Below are positions 1 through 5,525 of a stretch of 16,141 nucleotides of DNA, in pieces. The stretch comes from Nitrosotalea sp. (GTDB lineage Archaea; Thermoproteota; Nitrososphaeria; Nitrososphaerales; Nitrosopumilaceae), in contig JARLFW010000168.1 of assembly GCA_031296345.1 (NCBI GenBank), positions 1-16,141 of the forward strand, given 5' to 3'. The notes beneath the pieces are model-generated. The model was given only the letters and a program-made list of their open reading frames with translations. It was not told the origin of the DNA and made no database searches. The position numbers and the translations under genes are program-made. The stretch's first letter is position 1; each line of letters begins with the position of its first letter.

Positions 1-1
1 G

Positions 2-88
2 CCAGAAGGTGATGACAAGGTACAATACATAGTAAGCAAGTTTAACCCAAATCCTAAGAGACTAGTACCTGTAGATTCTACAGATTGA
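2..88 (+). CDS. C-terminal end of an unidentified protein (partial)
   Basis: An open frame enters from the left edge and stops with TGA at 86-88, giving 28 residues rich in lysine, proline and aspartate and ending in PVDSTD. The start lies outside the window, so I cannot name the protein. A run of six T follows the stop at once, as expected for an archaeal terminator, which supports this being a true gene end. The other two forward frames close early, the first at position 10. The tail is too short to place in a family. Confidence 0.5.
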   Translation, partial: PEGDDKVQYIVSKFNPNPKRLVPVDSTD

Positions 89-94
89 TTTTTT
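89..94 (+). terminator. T6 tract after the partial gene
   Basis: Six T directly follow the TGA stop, and more A/T-rich sequence comes after. Archaeal RNA polymerase often terminates at T-tracts without a stem. No convincing stem-loop is seen here. Confidence 0.35.
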
Positions 95-147
95 AAAAAG
101 TTTTGAATTTATTTGATTATATAATTGCTAAAATAATTTGAAACCTG

Positions 148-161
148 TATTGTATACAATA
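148..161. promoter_or_regulatory. 14-bp perfect palindrome, possible operator
   Basis: TATTGTATACAATA is identical to its reverse complement. It lies about 32 nt before the start codon at 194 and just upstream of an A/T-rich GATAATAA stretch that could be the TATA element. That is a usual place for a dimeric regulator to bind. Chance palindromes are commoner in A/T-rich DNA, so this is only suggestive. Confidence 0.4.
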
Positions 162-193
162 GTGATAATAACTGGAATAGAATAAGAGATCAA

Positions 194-304
194 ATGCCAA
201 TTTACTATTGTTTAGACTGTAAAAAAGTGATATTCAGCAAAGATCGTGATTATGGTCCCATCTGTCCTCCCTGCAAACAAAAAAGAAAACTAGAATCAAA
301 ATAA
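194..304 (+). CDS. Tiny zinc-ribbon protein (36 aa)
   Basis: ATG to TAA gives 36 residues. There are two CxxC knuckles, CLDC at Cys6/Cys9 and CPPC at Cys24/Cys27, spaced as in a single zinc ribbon. The C-terminus is a short basic tail (KQKRKLESK). The protein is too short for an enzyme. By analogy with other archaeal mini zinc ribbons it could bind nucleic acid or a protein partner, but that is inference. The 14-bp palindrome at 148-161 and a TATA-like GATAATAA precede it, so it probably has its own promoter. Both CxxC pairs being intact is the main reason to accept so short a frame. Confidence 0.6.
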   Translation: MPIYYCLDCKKVIFSKDRDYGPICPPCKQKRKLESK

Positions 305-319
305 TTTTTATTTCATTGA

Positions 320-440
320 GAGCTGGTTAGTTACTCCAGTCCTTCTCCGACATAAACATCAGGGATGTGCAAACTCACACTACTCCACGGTATCAGTAGT
401 GCAATGTTAGATTAAAAGCCTCGTATAGTTTGCTGGAGTC
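320..440. ncRNA. Possible structured RNA or complex terminator region
   Basis: Between two small convergent genes lies a stretch visibly richer in G+C than its surroundings (about 44% by hand count over 120 nt). It has nested inverted repeats: an outer ACTCCAG (333-339) with CTGGAGT (433-439), and an inner CACTACT (378-384) with AGTAGTG (395-401) around a 10-nt loop. No reading frame longer than about 16 codons was found. No tRNA T-loop or box C/D pattern fits. It may be a small RNA, or only the shared 3' region of the flanking genes. Strand is undetermined. Confidence 0.25.
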
Positions 441-554
441 TTAGGTTAAAGCATTATTACACTTTGGACAAGTGGGAATGTCTGTACCAAACGATTGATT
501 CTTTCTAGGTCTTGCCTGATATCCACACTTCATACATGATCCAGTTGTCTGCAT
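441..554 (-). CDS. Tiny zinc-ribbon protein (37 aa)
   Basis: Read on the minus strand from ATG at 554, this gives 37 residues starting MQTTGSCMKCGYQAR. There are two CxxC knuckles, Cys7/Cys10 and Cys29/Cys32, making one zinc ribbon with a basic linker. The frame can be opened upstream to 707, but the extra 51 residues do not look like protein and would overlap the plus-strand gene at 673, so I chose the internal ATG. The function is unknown. It shares the plan of the ribbons at 194 and 673 but not their sequence. Confidence 0.55.
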   Translation of the reverse strand: MQTTGSCMKCGYQARPRKNQSFGTDIPTCPKCNNALT

Positions 555-640
555 GATGATTATGCTGATGGTCTTGCTTATGAGTTCTATGGTATGTTGT
601 ACATCTAGATGTGTTTTAGATATGATTACTTGTTTTGCAT

Positions 641-650
641 ATTCTAAATA
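641..650 (+). promoter_or_regulatory. TATA-like box for the gene at 673
   Basis: ATTCTAAATA is centred about 26 nt upstream of the ATG at 673, the spacing expected for a leaderless archaeal transcript. Confidence 0.45.
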
Positions 651-672
651 CAGGATTTGTTTTTGATGTGAT

Positions 673-774
673 ATGAAATGCCCTAAATGTGGTTCTCCAA
701 TGGACAAATCTACAAAGGAGACAAAAACTATCTACACTTGTTTTTGCTGTAATAACAAAACTGAATCAGAGTGA
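673..774 (+). CDS. Tiny zinc-ribbon protein (33 aa), first gene of a coupled pair
   Basis: ATG to TGA gives 33 residues starting MKCPKCGSPM. The first knuckle is CPKCG at Cys3/Cys6 and the second is formed by Cys23 and Cys26 within CFCC. This is a compact zinc ribbon like those at the ends of archaeal transcription or RNA-processing proteins, but free-standing. The stop overlaps the GTG start of the next gene in a GTGA tetranucleotide (771-774), the classic sign of translational coupling, so the two products probably act together. A TATA-like box lies 26 nt upstream. The cellular role is unknown. Confidence 0.6.
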   Translation: MKCPKCGSPMDKSTKETKTIYTCFCCNNKTESE

Positions 775-1109
775 AACTAGTTAAATCAAAGATTGTGTAT
801 CACCGTGTGATGAAATTTGATGATTTTTGGAATTTATTGGTATCAGAGCTTGCAACGCCTAAACAATTTGTAACCCAGACCAAGCCCTTTTCTGCCAAAT
901 ATTCAGGAGGGAGAATAATGGTTTCCACCAGTGATACATTGTGGCCTATAGATAGATCAGCAATGAGACAGATTTGGACCAAGGCCATGTCTATGCATGA
1001 AAAGATGAGATTTGTTCATACAAATTATTCCCATGAGAACGTTAGGACATCCTCGTATATTATTTCATTAATGAAGCACTTTGTTGTAGATGAAACTAAA
1101 ATGGAATGA
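771..1109 (+). CDS. Conserved-looking archaeal protein of unknown function (112 aa)
   Basis: 112 residues from a GTG start that overlaps the TGA of the upstream zinc ribbon. An ATG at 810 would drop 13 residues, but the GTGA overlap favours 771. There is no signal peptide or membrane segment. The middle (FSAKYSGGRIMVST, then WPIDRSAMRQIW) and the end (YSHENVRTSSYIISLMKHF) look like a compact mixed alpha/beta domain. The motif of basic residues followed by SSYI and a short helix is one I associate loosely with small thaumarchaeal proteins, without a family name. Coupling suggests it works with the ribbon protein, perhaps in nucleic-acid binding. That is inference. Confidence 0.75.
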   Translation: MKLVKSKIVYHRVMKFDDFWNLLVSELATPKQFVTQTKPFSAKYSGGRIMVSTSDTLWPIDRSAMRQIWTKAMSMHEKMRFVHTNYSHENVRTSSYIISLMKHFVVDETKME

Positions 1110-1114
1110 TTTTG

Positions 1115-1124
1115 ATAAATATAA
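1115..1124 (+). promoter_or_regulatory. TATA-like box for the small-gene pair at 1149
   Basis: ATAAATATAA is centred about 29 nt before the ATG at 1149, leaving at most a few nucleotides of leader. Confidence 0.4.
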
Positions 1125-1148
1125 TAGAGTAGAGATCTATATTATATC

Positions 1149-1289
1149 ATGGAAGAAAAAAAGAAGATGAAATCAAATACTAAAGAAGATTATAACAAGG
1201 CTTTGGCTTCAGACGATCCTACTGTTATTACAGAGGAAGAAAAAGAACGATTGACAAGAGAAGCAATAAAGAAATTCAAATCACTATGA
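1149..1289 (+). CDS. Small charged protein (46 aa)
   Basis: 46 residues, MEEKKKMKSN to IKKFKSL, dominated by Lys and Glu with two predicted helical stretches. The DDPTVITEEE segment followed by basic residues suggests a helix cap. There are no cysteines and no membrane segment. A TATA-like box lies upstream. The TGA stop (1287-1289) shares its last base with the ATG of the next small gene (TGATG), so the two are probably co-translated. I do not recognise the family. The promoter, biased composition and coupled neighbour are the evidence that it is real. Confidence 0.5.
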   Translation: MEEKKKMKSNTKEDYNKALASDDPTVITEEEKERLTREAIKKFKSL

Positions 1290-1420
1290 TGAACACAGGC
1301 TGGGTAGTTACTGGCATGATCTTACTTGGGGCAATGACTGCATGTGCAGTTAGTTTGTATCTGAAAAGAAAAAGAGAACAAAATATATCATTAAATAAAT
1401 CTGATGATCTTAAGATCTAA
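1289..1420 (+). CDS. Single-pass membrane peptide (43 aa)
   Basis: 43 residues. Positions 4-25 form one hydrophobic segment (GWVVTGMILLGAMTACAVSL) followed by KRKRE, so by the positive-inside rule the C-terminus is cytoplasmic. It starts on the last base of the preceding stop codon. Its TAA stop (1418-1420) lies in a CTAA that also supplies the TAG stop of the minus-strand gene at 1417. The role is unknown. Small membrane proteins of this kind often modulate a partner, but none is evident here. Confidence 0.5.
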   Translation: MNTGWVVTGMILLGAMTACAVSLYLKRKREQNISLNKSDDLKI

Positions 1421-1722
1421 TCTTTAGAATGAATATCTCCACCTAAGTATTCTCCATTCTCATCATAAACATAAAACACAGTTGCTACACTTGGATGGGC
1501 TGCATCTTTTGAAGCATTTTTCGTCATTTCTCTTGCTTTCTTGATTGCTTCTTCACGATTATCAAGATCTTCTACTATCCAATGCCCTTCTCCTTGAATC
1601 TCAAACTTTTCTATTCCAATTATTCGAAATTTTCCTTTTGGAGGTTTAAGCTCAGGAAATTCTCTAAACACAGAATCTAATACAGTCTTATGTAATAAAA
1701 AGAAACTCTGATTTTTTATCAC
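1417..1722 (-). CDS. Protein of unknown function (101 aa)
   Basis: 101 residues from GTG at 1722. No alternative in-frame ATG occurs before about residue 66, and no better start is visible upstream. The sequence is soluble and mixed alpha/beta: a helix around DSVFREFPEL, strands around KFRIIGIEKFEI and GHWIVEDL, a helix at NREEAIKKAREMTKNA, and a final hairpin ATVFYVYDENGEYLGG. The end resembles small domains that bind by strand pairing, but I recognise no family. A TATA-like element (complement of GGTAAAATAC) lies about 20 nt upstream at 1737-1746. The gene converges on the membrane peptide with shared stop bases. Confidence 0.7.
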   Translation of the reverse strand: MIKNQSFFLLHKTVLDSVFREFPELKPPKGKFRIIGIEKFEIQGEGHWIVEDLDNREEAIKKAREMTKNASKDAAHPSVATVFYVYDENGEYLGGDIHSKD

Positions 1723-1791
1723 ATGTATGGATGCATGGTAAAATACATGATCCTAGTAACAGGGTGCTAGCTCTCTTGATTGTAGCTAGTT

Positions 1792-1801
1792 CTTTAATAA
1801 T
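1792..1801 (+). promoter_or_regulatory. TATA-like box for the CBS protein
   Basis: CTTTAATAAT is centred about 30 nt before the ATG at 1827, implying a very short leader. Confidence 0.4.
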
Positions 1802-1826
1802 CTGACAAGAAAATACCATCAAGAAT

Positions 1827-2459
1827 ATGATGACCAATAAAGATACTCAATTAATCCCAAAATGGAAGAAAGAGGTTGTCATTGATACATTGTATCATCA
1901 TTCAGACTTGTCAGTAGAATCTATCTCTTATCAAGTTGATATGAGTATGACACAAGTTCAGTCCATCATAGACAAGATGACAAAGAATGATGCCTTGGAT
2001 GTTCTTGTCTCACATAGCAAAACCCCTGTAGAAAAAATAATGACAAGATCTGTTGTTAGCCTTGAATCTGGTAAAACCGTCTATGATGCATCTAAAATTA
2101 TGACAAAAAAAAGAGTAGGATGTCTAGTTGTAACTTCCAAAGGAAAACCCCTTGGTATTGTAACTAAAGGCGATATTGTAAAGGGCGTATCAAAATCTGA
2201 TATTTCATTTAAGAATAGAAATCTGGGAGAGTTTGCCACAAGACCTCTGATTTATGCCTCTTCTAGACAAACCGTTGAAGAAGTAGCAGATCTGATGATA
2301 AAAAATAAAATTCGTAAACTTCCCATATTACAACAAGGAAAAGTAGTTGGAATTGTAACTGCTACCGATCTTGCAATGTTTCTCTCACCTACTAGAAGAC
2401 CTGGTCTGACTGACTCCGTACTTCATGCCATTACTAGAGAAAAGTCTAGAAAAAAATAA
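1827..2459 (+). CDS. CBS-pair protein with an N-terminal helical domain
   Basis: 210 residues. CBS1 covers about 66-122 (starts PVEKIMTRSVVSL, ends GIVTKGDIVKGV) and CBS2 about 133-188 (starts LGEFATRPLI, ends GIVTATDLAMFL). Both have the GIVT-x(2)-D signature at the end of the motif. Such a Bateman pair usually binds adenosyl ligands such as AMP, ATP or SAM and acts as an energy or metabolite sensor. Residues 10-60 are helical (KWKKEVVIDTLYHHSDLSVESISYQV) and could be a small helix-turn-helix, which would make this a ligand-controlled regulator. That part is inference. It is cytosolic, with a basic tail ending KSRKK. It appears to be monocistronic with its own TATA box. Confidence 0.9.
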   Translation: MMTNKDTQLIPKWKKEVVIDTLYHHSDLSVESISYQVDMSMTQVQSIIDKMTKNDALDVLVSHSKTPVEKIMTRSVVSLESGKTVYDASKIMTKKRVGCLVVTSKGKPLGIVTKGDIVKGVSKSDISFKNRNLGEFATRPLIYASSRQTVEEVADLMIKNKIRKLPILQQGKVVGIVTATDLAMFLSPTRRPGLTDSVLHAITREKSRKK

Positions 2460-2460
2460 C

Positions 2461-2468
2461 ATTAAATT
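2461..2468 (+). promoter_or_regulatory. TATA-like box that supports the GTG start at 2490
   Basis: ATTAAATT is centred about 26 nt before the GTG at 2490. This fits a leaderless transcript starting at or next to that GTG, although an out-of-frame ATG sits two bases earlier. Confidence 0.45.
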
Positions 2469-2489
2469 CCATCTAATGAATAAAATTAT

Positions 2490-4016
2490 GTGCGAAAAGG
2501 TATTCTTAGTATTTTATTATTTTTAATTTTAGTATTTTCTATTGCTCCATCATTTGCACAAACTACAAACTCTACATCACAAGATTTTGCAACACTACAA
2601 CAACAAAAAAACCAAAACAATGGTCCGTTGTCTTATGCTGTTTTTTATATTACAGAAAATGACAAATGTTCTGACGCTGAATATGCGAGCCTAAAGTTCT
2701 ATCAGATAATAGCACAAGAATATCTTACTCTGTATAAAGTACAAGCTGACCTCCAGGGTTCATTATGTATTCCAGAAAAGAGTTACCAACAATATTTTTC
2801 AGGACTATCAACATATACACTTCCAATAATAATATCCGATAATACCGTAGGACAAAAACTAGTCCAGCAAGGATTCTATGGGATGTATGAAATAACCGGA
2901 ACCGGCACACAAGCAATCTATGTGTGTTCTTGTGATACACAAGTAGAGAGCTGGGCAGGCGCGTGGGTTTTATCACATGAATTATCTCACTTTGCATTGC
3001 GATACTTTGGAGAGCCTGATACTATAGCAATCAACTGGGTTCATTATGTACAAGCACTAGTGAACCAGTGTCAAAATGGAGACTTTTCAAAGGTCTGTCC
3101 AGAGTACTCTACATCAGTATCTGCCCCTTCTGGGAATCTAATTCCTGTAATGGAGATATATGGTCAAGGACCGTCAAGTGACCTGCCACAAAATGCGCCT
3201 CAAAGTGAAGCATCGATGGCTGCCTCAAAAATAACTCCAGTCTCAAATCCTGCATGCCAAAATGATCAGATCTGTGTTCTACCAGGTGATCATGTCAAAT
3301 ACCATATAACTACAGATACTAAAAACCAAACAGTAGAATTTGATTTTGTAAATCCAACTGATGACAAAAACATTGCAGTCAAGACAACGGTAATACAAAA
3401 TGGTACAACTGCAAGTGAATCTGATGTACTGGATCTAACCAAATCATTATTTACAAGACCAAGCGGACAAGTATCTAATTTTATGTACATACTTCCAACC
3501 CCACTAAAATTAAACAATGCATATCACCAAGAAATTATGCAATTCAATACATATCAAAGAAATATGATGTCTGGGCAAAATAACAACGGGACAAATTCTA
3601 TTTTGGTACAGATAGACCAAGAGACTGGCATACTGGTGCAATTGGCAATATTTAATGCAGTAAACACAAATGGCAAAGTCTCAATAAGTCAGACGTCCTA
3701 CAAATTGCTTGATACTAATAAAATCAACTCTTCTGATGTTGTAACTAATTCTACGTCAGTTCCATTCTGGATAAAACAAAATGCAAAATTATGGTCAGAC
3801 GGTTCAATATCTGATAACCAATTTCTCCAAGGGGTACAATACATGATAAACCAAGGAATAGTGAAAACCACCTCTAATTCTGGAACAAATTCTGTCTCAA
3901 AGATACCGTCATGGGTAAAAAATAATGCCAAGTACTGGTCAGATGGTTCTATAACTGATGATGAGTTTGTACAATCAATCCAATATTTGATTGCAAATGG
4001 GATAATTCATGGCTGA
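2490..4016 (+). CDS. Secreted zincin-like protein with two C-terminal thaumarchaeal repeats
   Basis: 508 residues from GTG. Residues 1-23 are a Sec signal peptide (MRKGILSILLFLILVFSIAP, then SFA), with likely cleavage before Gln24. His163-Glu-Leu-Ser-His167 is an HExxH zincin motif in a helix (WVLSHELSHFALRYFGEP). The third zinc ligand is not certain. Cysteines around 145-147 (CSC) and later pairs suggest an extracellular disulfide-bonded fold. The C-terminus has two related units of about 36 residues at 424-459 and 472-508, each with P-x-W-x(3)-NAK-x-WSDGSI followed by FxxxxQYxIxxGI. I know this repeat from many secreted thaumarchaeal proteins, where it is thought to be an attachment or binding module. 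Likely an extracellular metallopeptidase, but substrate and activity are unproven. Confidence 0.85.
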   Translation: MRKGILSILLFLILVFSIAPSFAQTTNSTSQDFATLQQQKNQNNGPLSYAVFYITENDKCSDAEYASLKFYQIIAQEYLTLYKVQADLQGSLCIPEKSYQQYFSGLSTYTLPIIISDNTVGQKLVQQGFYGMYEITGTGTQAIYVCSCDTQVESWAGAWVLSHELSHFALRYFGEPDTIAINWVHYVQALVNQCQNGDFSKVCPEYSTSVSAPSGNLIPVMEIYGQGPSSDLPQNAPQSEASMAASKITPVSNPACQNDQICVLPGDHVKYHITTDTKNQTVEFDFVNPTDDKNIAVKTTVIQNGTTASESDVLDLTKSLFTRPSGQVSNFMYILPTPLKLNNAYHQEIMQFNTYQRNMMSGQNNNGTNSILVQIDQETGILVQLAIFNAVNTNGKVSISQTSYKLLDTNKINSSDVVTNSTSVPFWIKQNAKLWSDGSISDNQFLQGVQYMINQGIVKTTSNSGTNSVSKIPSWVKNNAKYWSDGSITDDEFVQSIQYLIANGIIHG

Positions 4017-4033
4017 TTTTTGAACTGTTTTTT
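4017..4033 (+). terminator. Double T-tract after the zincin-like gene
   Basis: T5 directly after the TGA (4017-4021) and T6 at 4028-4033 form a typical archaeal stemless terminator region. Confidence 0.35.
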
Positions 4034-4084
4034 CCAAAATTGGAGCCATTTATAGATTCAAAATTTGTGTATAATATGACTAAC

Positions 4085-4094
4085 TTTTTAAATT
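4085..4094 (+). promoter_or_regulatory. TATA-like box for the gene at 4116
   Basis: TTTTTAAATT is centred about 27 nt upstream of the ATG at 4116. Confidence 0.45.
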
Positions 4095-4115
4095 GCAGAC
4101 AAAGCAATCACAACA

Positions 4116-4421
4116 ATGCCTAATAAAATCACTCTAAACATTGACAAGGCAATCTATACTGAGGGAGAATACGTGAAAATAAAATTAGATTATGAATCAC
4201 TTACTCCAAAAATTGCAATGCACCTAGTTGTTTTAGACCCGTCTGAAAAAGAGATGTTCAGTGAAGATCAATACATAAATTCACAAAAGGGTTCTTACTC
4301 AAACGTACTACGATTTGATACAAAACAATGGAAGATTTCAGGTAGATACAAAGTTGCTGCATGGGATCAAGAAGGAACAAGAAAGGAAGTTTTTTTCCAG
4401 TTCAAGTCAAAGACTCTGTAA
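4116..4421 (+). CDS. Small Ig-like or macroglobulin-like beta-sandwich protein
   Basis: 101 residues, no signal peptide and no cysteine. The start (ITLNIDKAIYTEGEYVKIKLDY) and the end (WKISGRYKVAAWDQEGTRKEVFFQF) match the edge strands of an MG2/Ig-like domain: a first strand with Y-x-x-GE, then a G-R/T-Y-x-V-x-A penultimate strand. In thaumarchaea this domain usually sits in large exported proteins. Here it stands alone and lacks an export signal, which is odd. It may be cytoplasmic or depend on a partner. It is preceded by its own TATA-like box. The fold is inferred from pattern only and no function can be assigned. Confidence 0.75.
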   Translation: MPNKITLNIDKAIYTEGEYVKIKLDYESLTPKIAMHLVVLDPSEKEMFSEDQYINSQKGSYSNVLRFDTKQWKISGRYKVAAWDQEGTRKEVFFQFKSKTL

Positions 4422-4490
4422 ATATATTATATCAACAAGGCTATGATTTTTGTAAACTGAATTGATATTTTATAATCACTAATTGTTGTT

Positions 4491-4604
4491 TCAAATGATG
4501 CTACCTTTCTTAATCTGATAATTAATGATGGACATTCCTATTATTGTTGATGTGGTTGTAAGTAAGAATCCAGCTGTAGGAAATACAGCCAACAGTGACA
4601 ACAT
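4491..4604 (-). CDS. Candidate single-pass membrane peptide (37 aa)
   Basis: On the minus strand, ATG at 4604 to TGA gives 37 residues. A hydrophobic stretch from residue 2 to about 27 (LSLLAVFPTAGFLL, then TTTSTIIGMSII) is followed by NYQIKKGSII. A purine-rich GGGAAGGA lies 6-13 nt before the ATG and could act as a ribosome-binding site. A TATA-like stretch (complement of CTAAAAATAT, 4639-4648) lies further upstream. It follows the minus-strand gene at 4661-4900 after 56 nt. No family is recognised. The hydrophobic pattern, basic flank and binding site are the support. Confidence 0.45.
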   Translation of the reverse strand: MLSLLAVFPTAGFLLTTTSTIIGMSIINYQIKKGSII

Positions 4605-4660
4605 TGAAGTCCTTCCCTCTAAGCACCTATTTGCAATATCTAAAAATATGGATTTGAACA

Positions 4661-4900
4661 TTACTTTATCATCCCTCTGAGCTTCTCCGGTGTTGCATTC
4701 ATGATCTCATCTTTTGTGTATAATTTGTTCAATTTCTTTTTGAGTAGTACAATGCTCATTCCTCTTGGTATCTCTTTTCTTGAACTCAAATAACCAAGAT
4801 ATTGTTCTTTTTCTTCTTCTGTGCAAAATACTGTTTCATAATTGTTAGACACCCAGATTTGTTCAAATGATTCCTTGCTAATTATCATCATGCCATACAT
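4661..4900 (-). CDS. Small soluble protein of unknown function (79 aa)
   Basis: 79 residues from ATG at 4900. Internal ATGs at 4891 and 4888 are also possible, and the nearest TATA-like sequence (complement of CTATAAGG, 4913-4920) lies closer to the expected distance from those. The protein is charged and helical: ESFEQIWVSNNYETVFCTEEEKEQYLGYL, then SRKEIPRGMSIVLLKKKLNKLYT and a helical end. It has one cysteine and no membrane segment. It diverges from the mini-zincin gene at 5073 across a region with a strong dyad. Divergent pairing of a small protein with an ImmA-like protease would fit a repressor-protease arrangement, but I see no clear helix-turn-helix. Confidence 0.7.
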   Translation of the reverse strand: MYGMMIISKESFEQIWVSNNYETVFCTEEEKEQYLGYLSSRKEIPRGMSIVLLKKKLNKLYTKDEIMNATPEKLRGMIK

Positions 4901-4930
4901 ACGCTTTAGAATCTATAAGGAATTGTGATA

Positions 4931-4955
4931 CATTGTTCAGTAACAATGTTACTGA
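4931..4955. promoter_or_regulatory. Composite overlapping dyad, possible operator
   Basis: Two perfect inverted repeats overlap. CATTGTT-CAGT-AACAATG occupies 4931-4948 (7-bp arms). TCAGTAAC-AAT-GTTACTGA occupies 4937-4955 (8-bp arms). The element lies about 31 nt upstream of the minus-strand start at 4900 and about 118 nt before the plus-strand gene at 5073. Position and symmetry fit a binding site for dimeric regulators with two alternative registers, or a switching hairpin if transcribed. Confidence 0.45.
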
Positions 4956-5040
4956 CATTATATGTAGTTGTGATTCAAGACAATTTTTGGTAAGGGATGA
5001 AAACGACCTGCTTGCCAGAATTGGACTGTTTTTAAGGTTC

Positions 5041-5050
5041 TATTATATCC
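5041..5050 (+). promoter_or_regulatory. TATA box for the mini-zincin gene
   Basis: TATTATATCC is centred about 27 nt before the ATG at 5073, implying leaderless transcription. Confidence 0.5.
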
Positions 5051-5072
5051 TAGATAGACTGTTTCCATACGA

Positions 5073-5450
5073 ATGAATGTTCTTGATGACATGATGAAAG
5101 CAAAGATAGTGGCTTTGATTTTAGATAAAAAAACCGAATTGGCATTGGAGAAACTAAGTGAATTGTATAAAGTTGACACTCCTGAAATTGTAGTGGGTAC
5201 AATCAAAAAGAAACGAAGAACCGTTTATGCTGTATATGTTGTACAAGAAAAAAAAATTTACGCATTAAACTCTGATATTTTCTATAATCCTTTTATTATT
5301 TTACATGAATATTATCATCATATCAGATCAAAGTTTGGAACACACAGAGGTTCAGAAAAACATGCTAACCTTTACGCACAAGACTTTATAGACTCATACA
5401 TGAAAATTGTAGAAAAATTAAATCAAAACAAGACACAAATCAAAAACTGA
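5073..5450 (+). CDS. Minimal IrrE/ImmA-like metallopeptidase (125 aa)
   Basis: 125 residues. Helices at 1-34, a beta region at 38-66 (IVVGTIKKKRRTVYAVYVV, then KKIYALNSD), then the active-site helix IILHEYYHHIRSKFG with His78-Glu79-x-x-His82. Downstream, GSEKHANLYAQDFI (Glu95) matches the E-x-x-A-N-x-(F/Y)-A pattern that supplies the third zinc ligand in ImmA/IrrE (DUF955) peptidases. Those enzymes cleave phage or stress repressors. This copy is only the catalytic core, with no fused helix-turn-helix. It has a strong TATA box. The partner would be expected nearby: candidates are the divergent 79-aa protein or the two-finger C2H2 protein downstream, but this is inference. Confidence 0.85.
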   Translation: MNVLDDMMKAKIVALILDKKTELALEKLSELYKVDTPEIVVGTIKKKRRTVYAVYVVQEKKIYALNSDIFYNPFIILHEYYHHIRSKFGTHRGSEKHANLYAQDFIDSYMKIVEKLNQNKTQIKN

Positions 5451-5525
5451 CAAGAAATCTTCTAGCATTTTTCTGATGAAAACCTTCGACAGTCTTATCT
5501 ATTAGCATCGTATAATTCAAGTATC

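Noticed and set aside
551..570. ATGATGA followed by CTGATG, resembling box C and D elements of a C/D sRNA
   Set aside because: Only five bases separate the boxes, too few for a guide, and no second C'/D' pair is seen.
555..707. Upstream extension of the minus-strand zinc ribbon at 441-554 (51 more residues)
   Set aside because: The added residues have no domain-like pattern and would overlap the start of the plus-strand ribbon gene; the ATG at 554 begins just before the first knuckle.
4650..4662. Complement contains GTTCAAATCC, like a tRNA T-loop
   Set aside because: The flanking bases cannot form a 5-bp T-stem and there is no acceptor, D or anticodon arm.
4958..5206. Minus-strand frame of 82 residues
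   Set aside because: It lies mostly antisense to the mini-zincin gene and over its promoter; the protein on the other strand has clear motifs.
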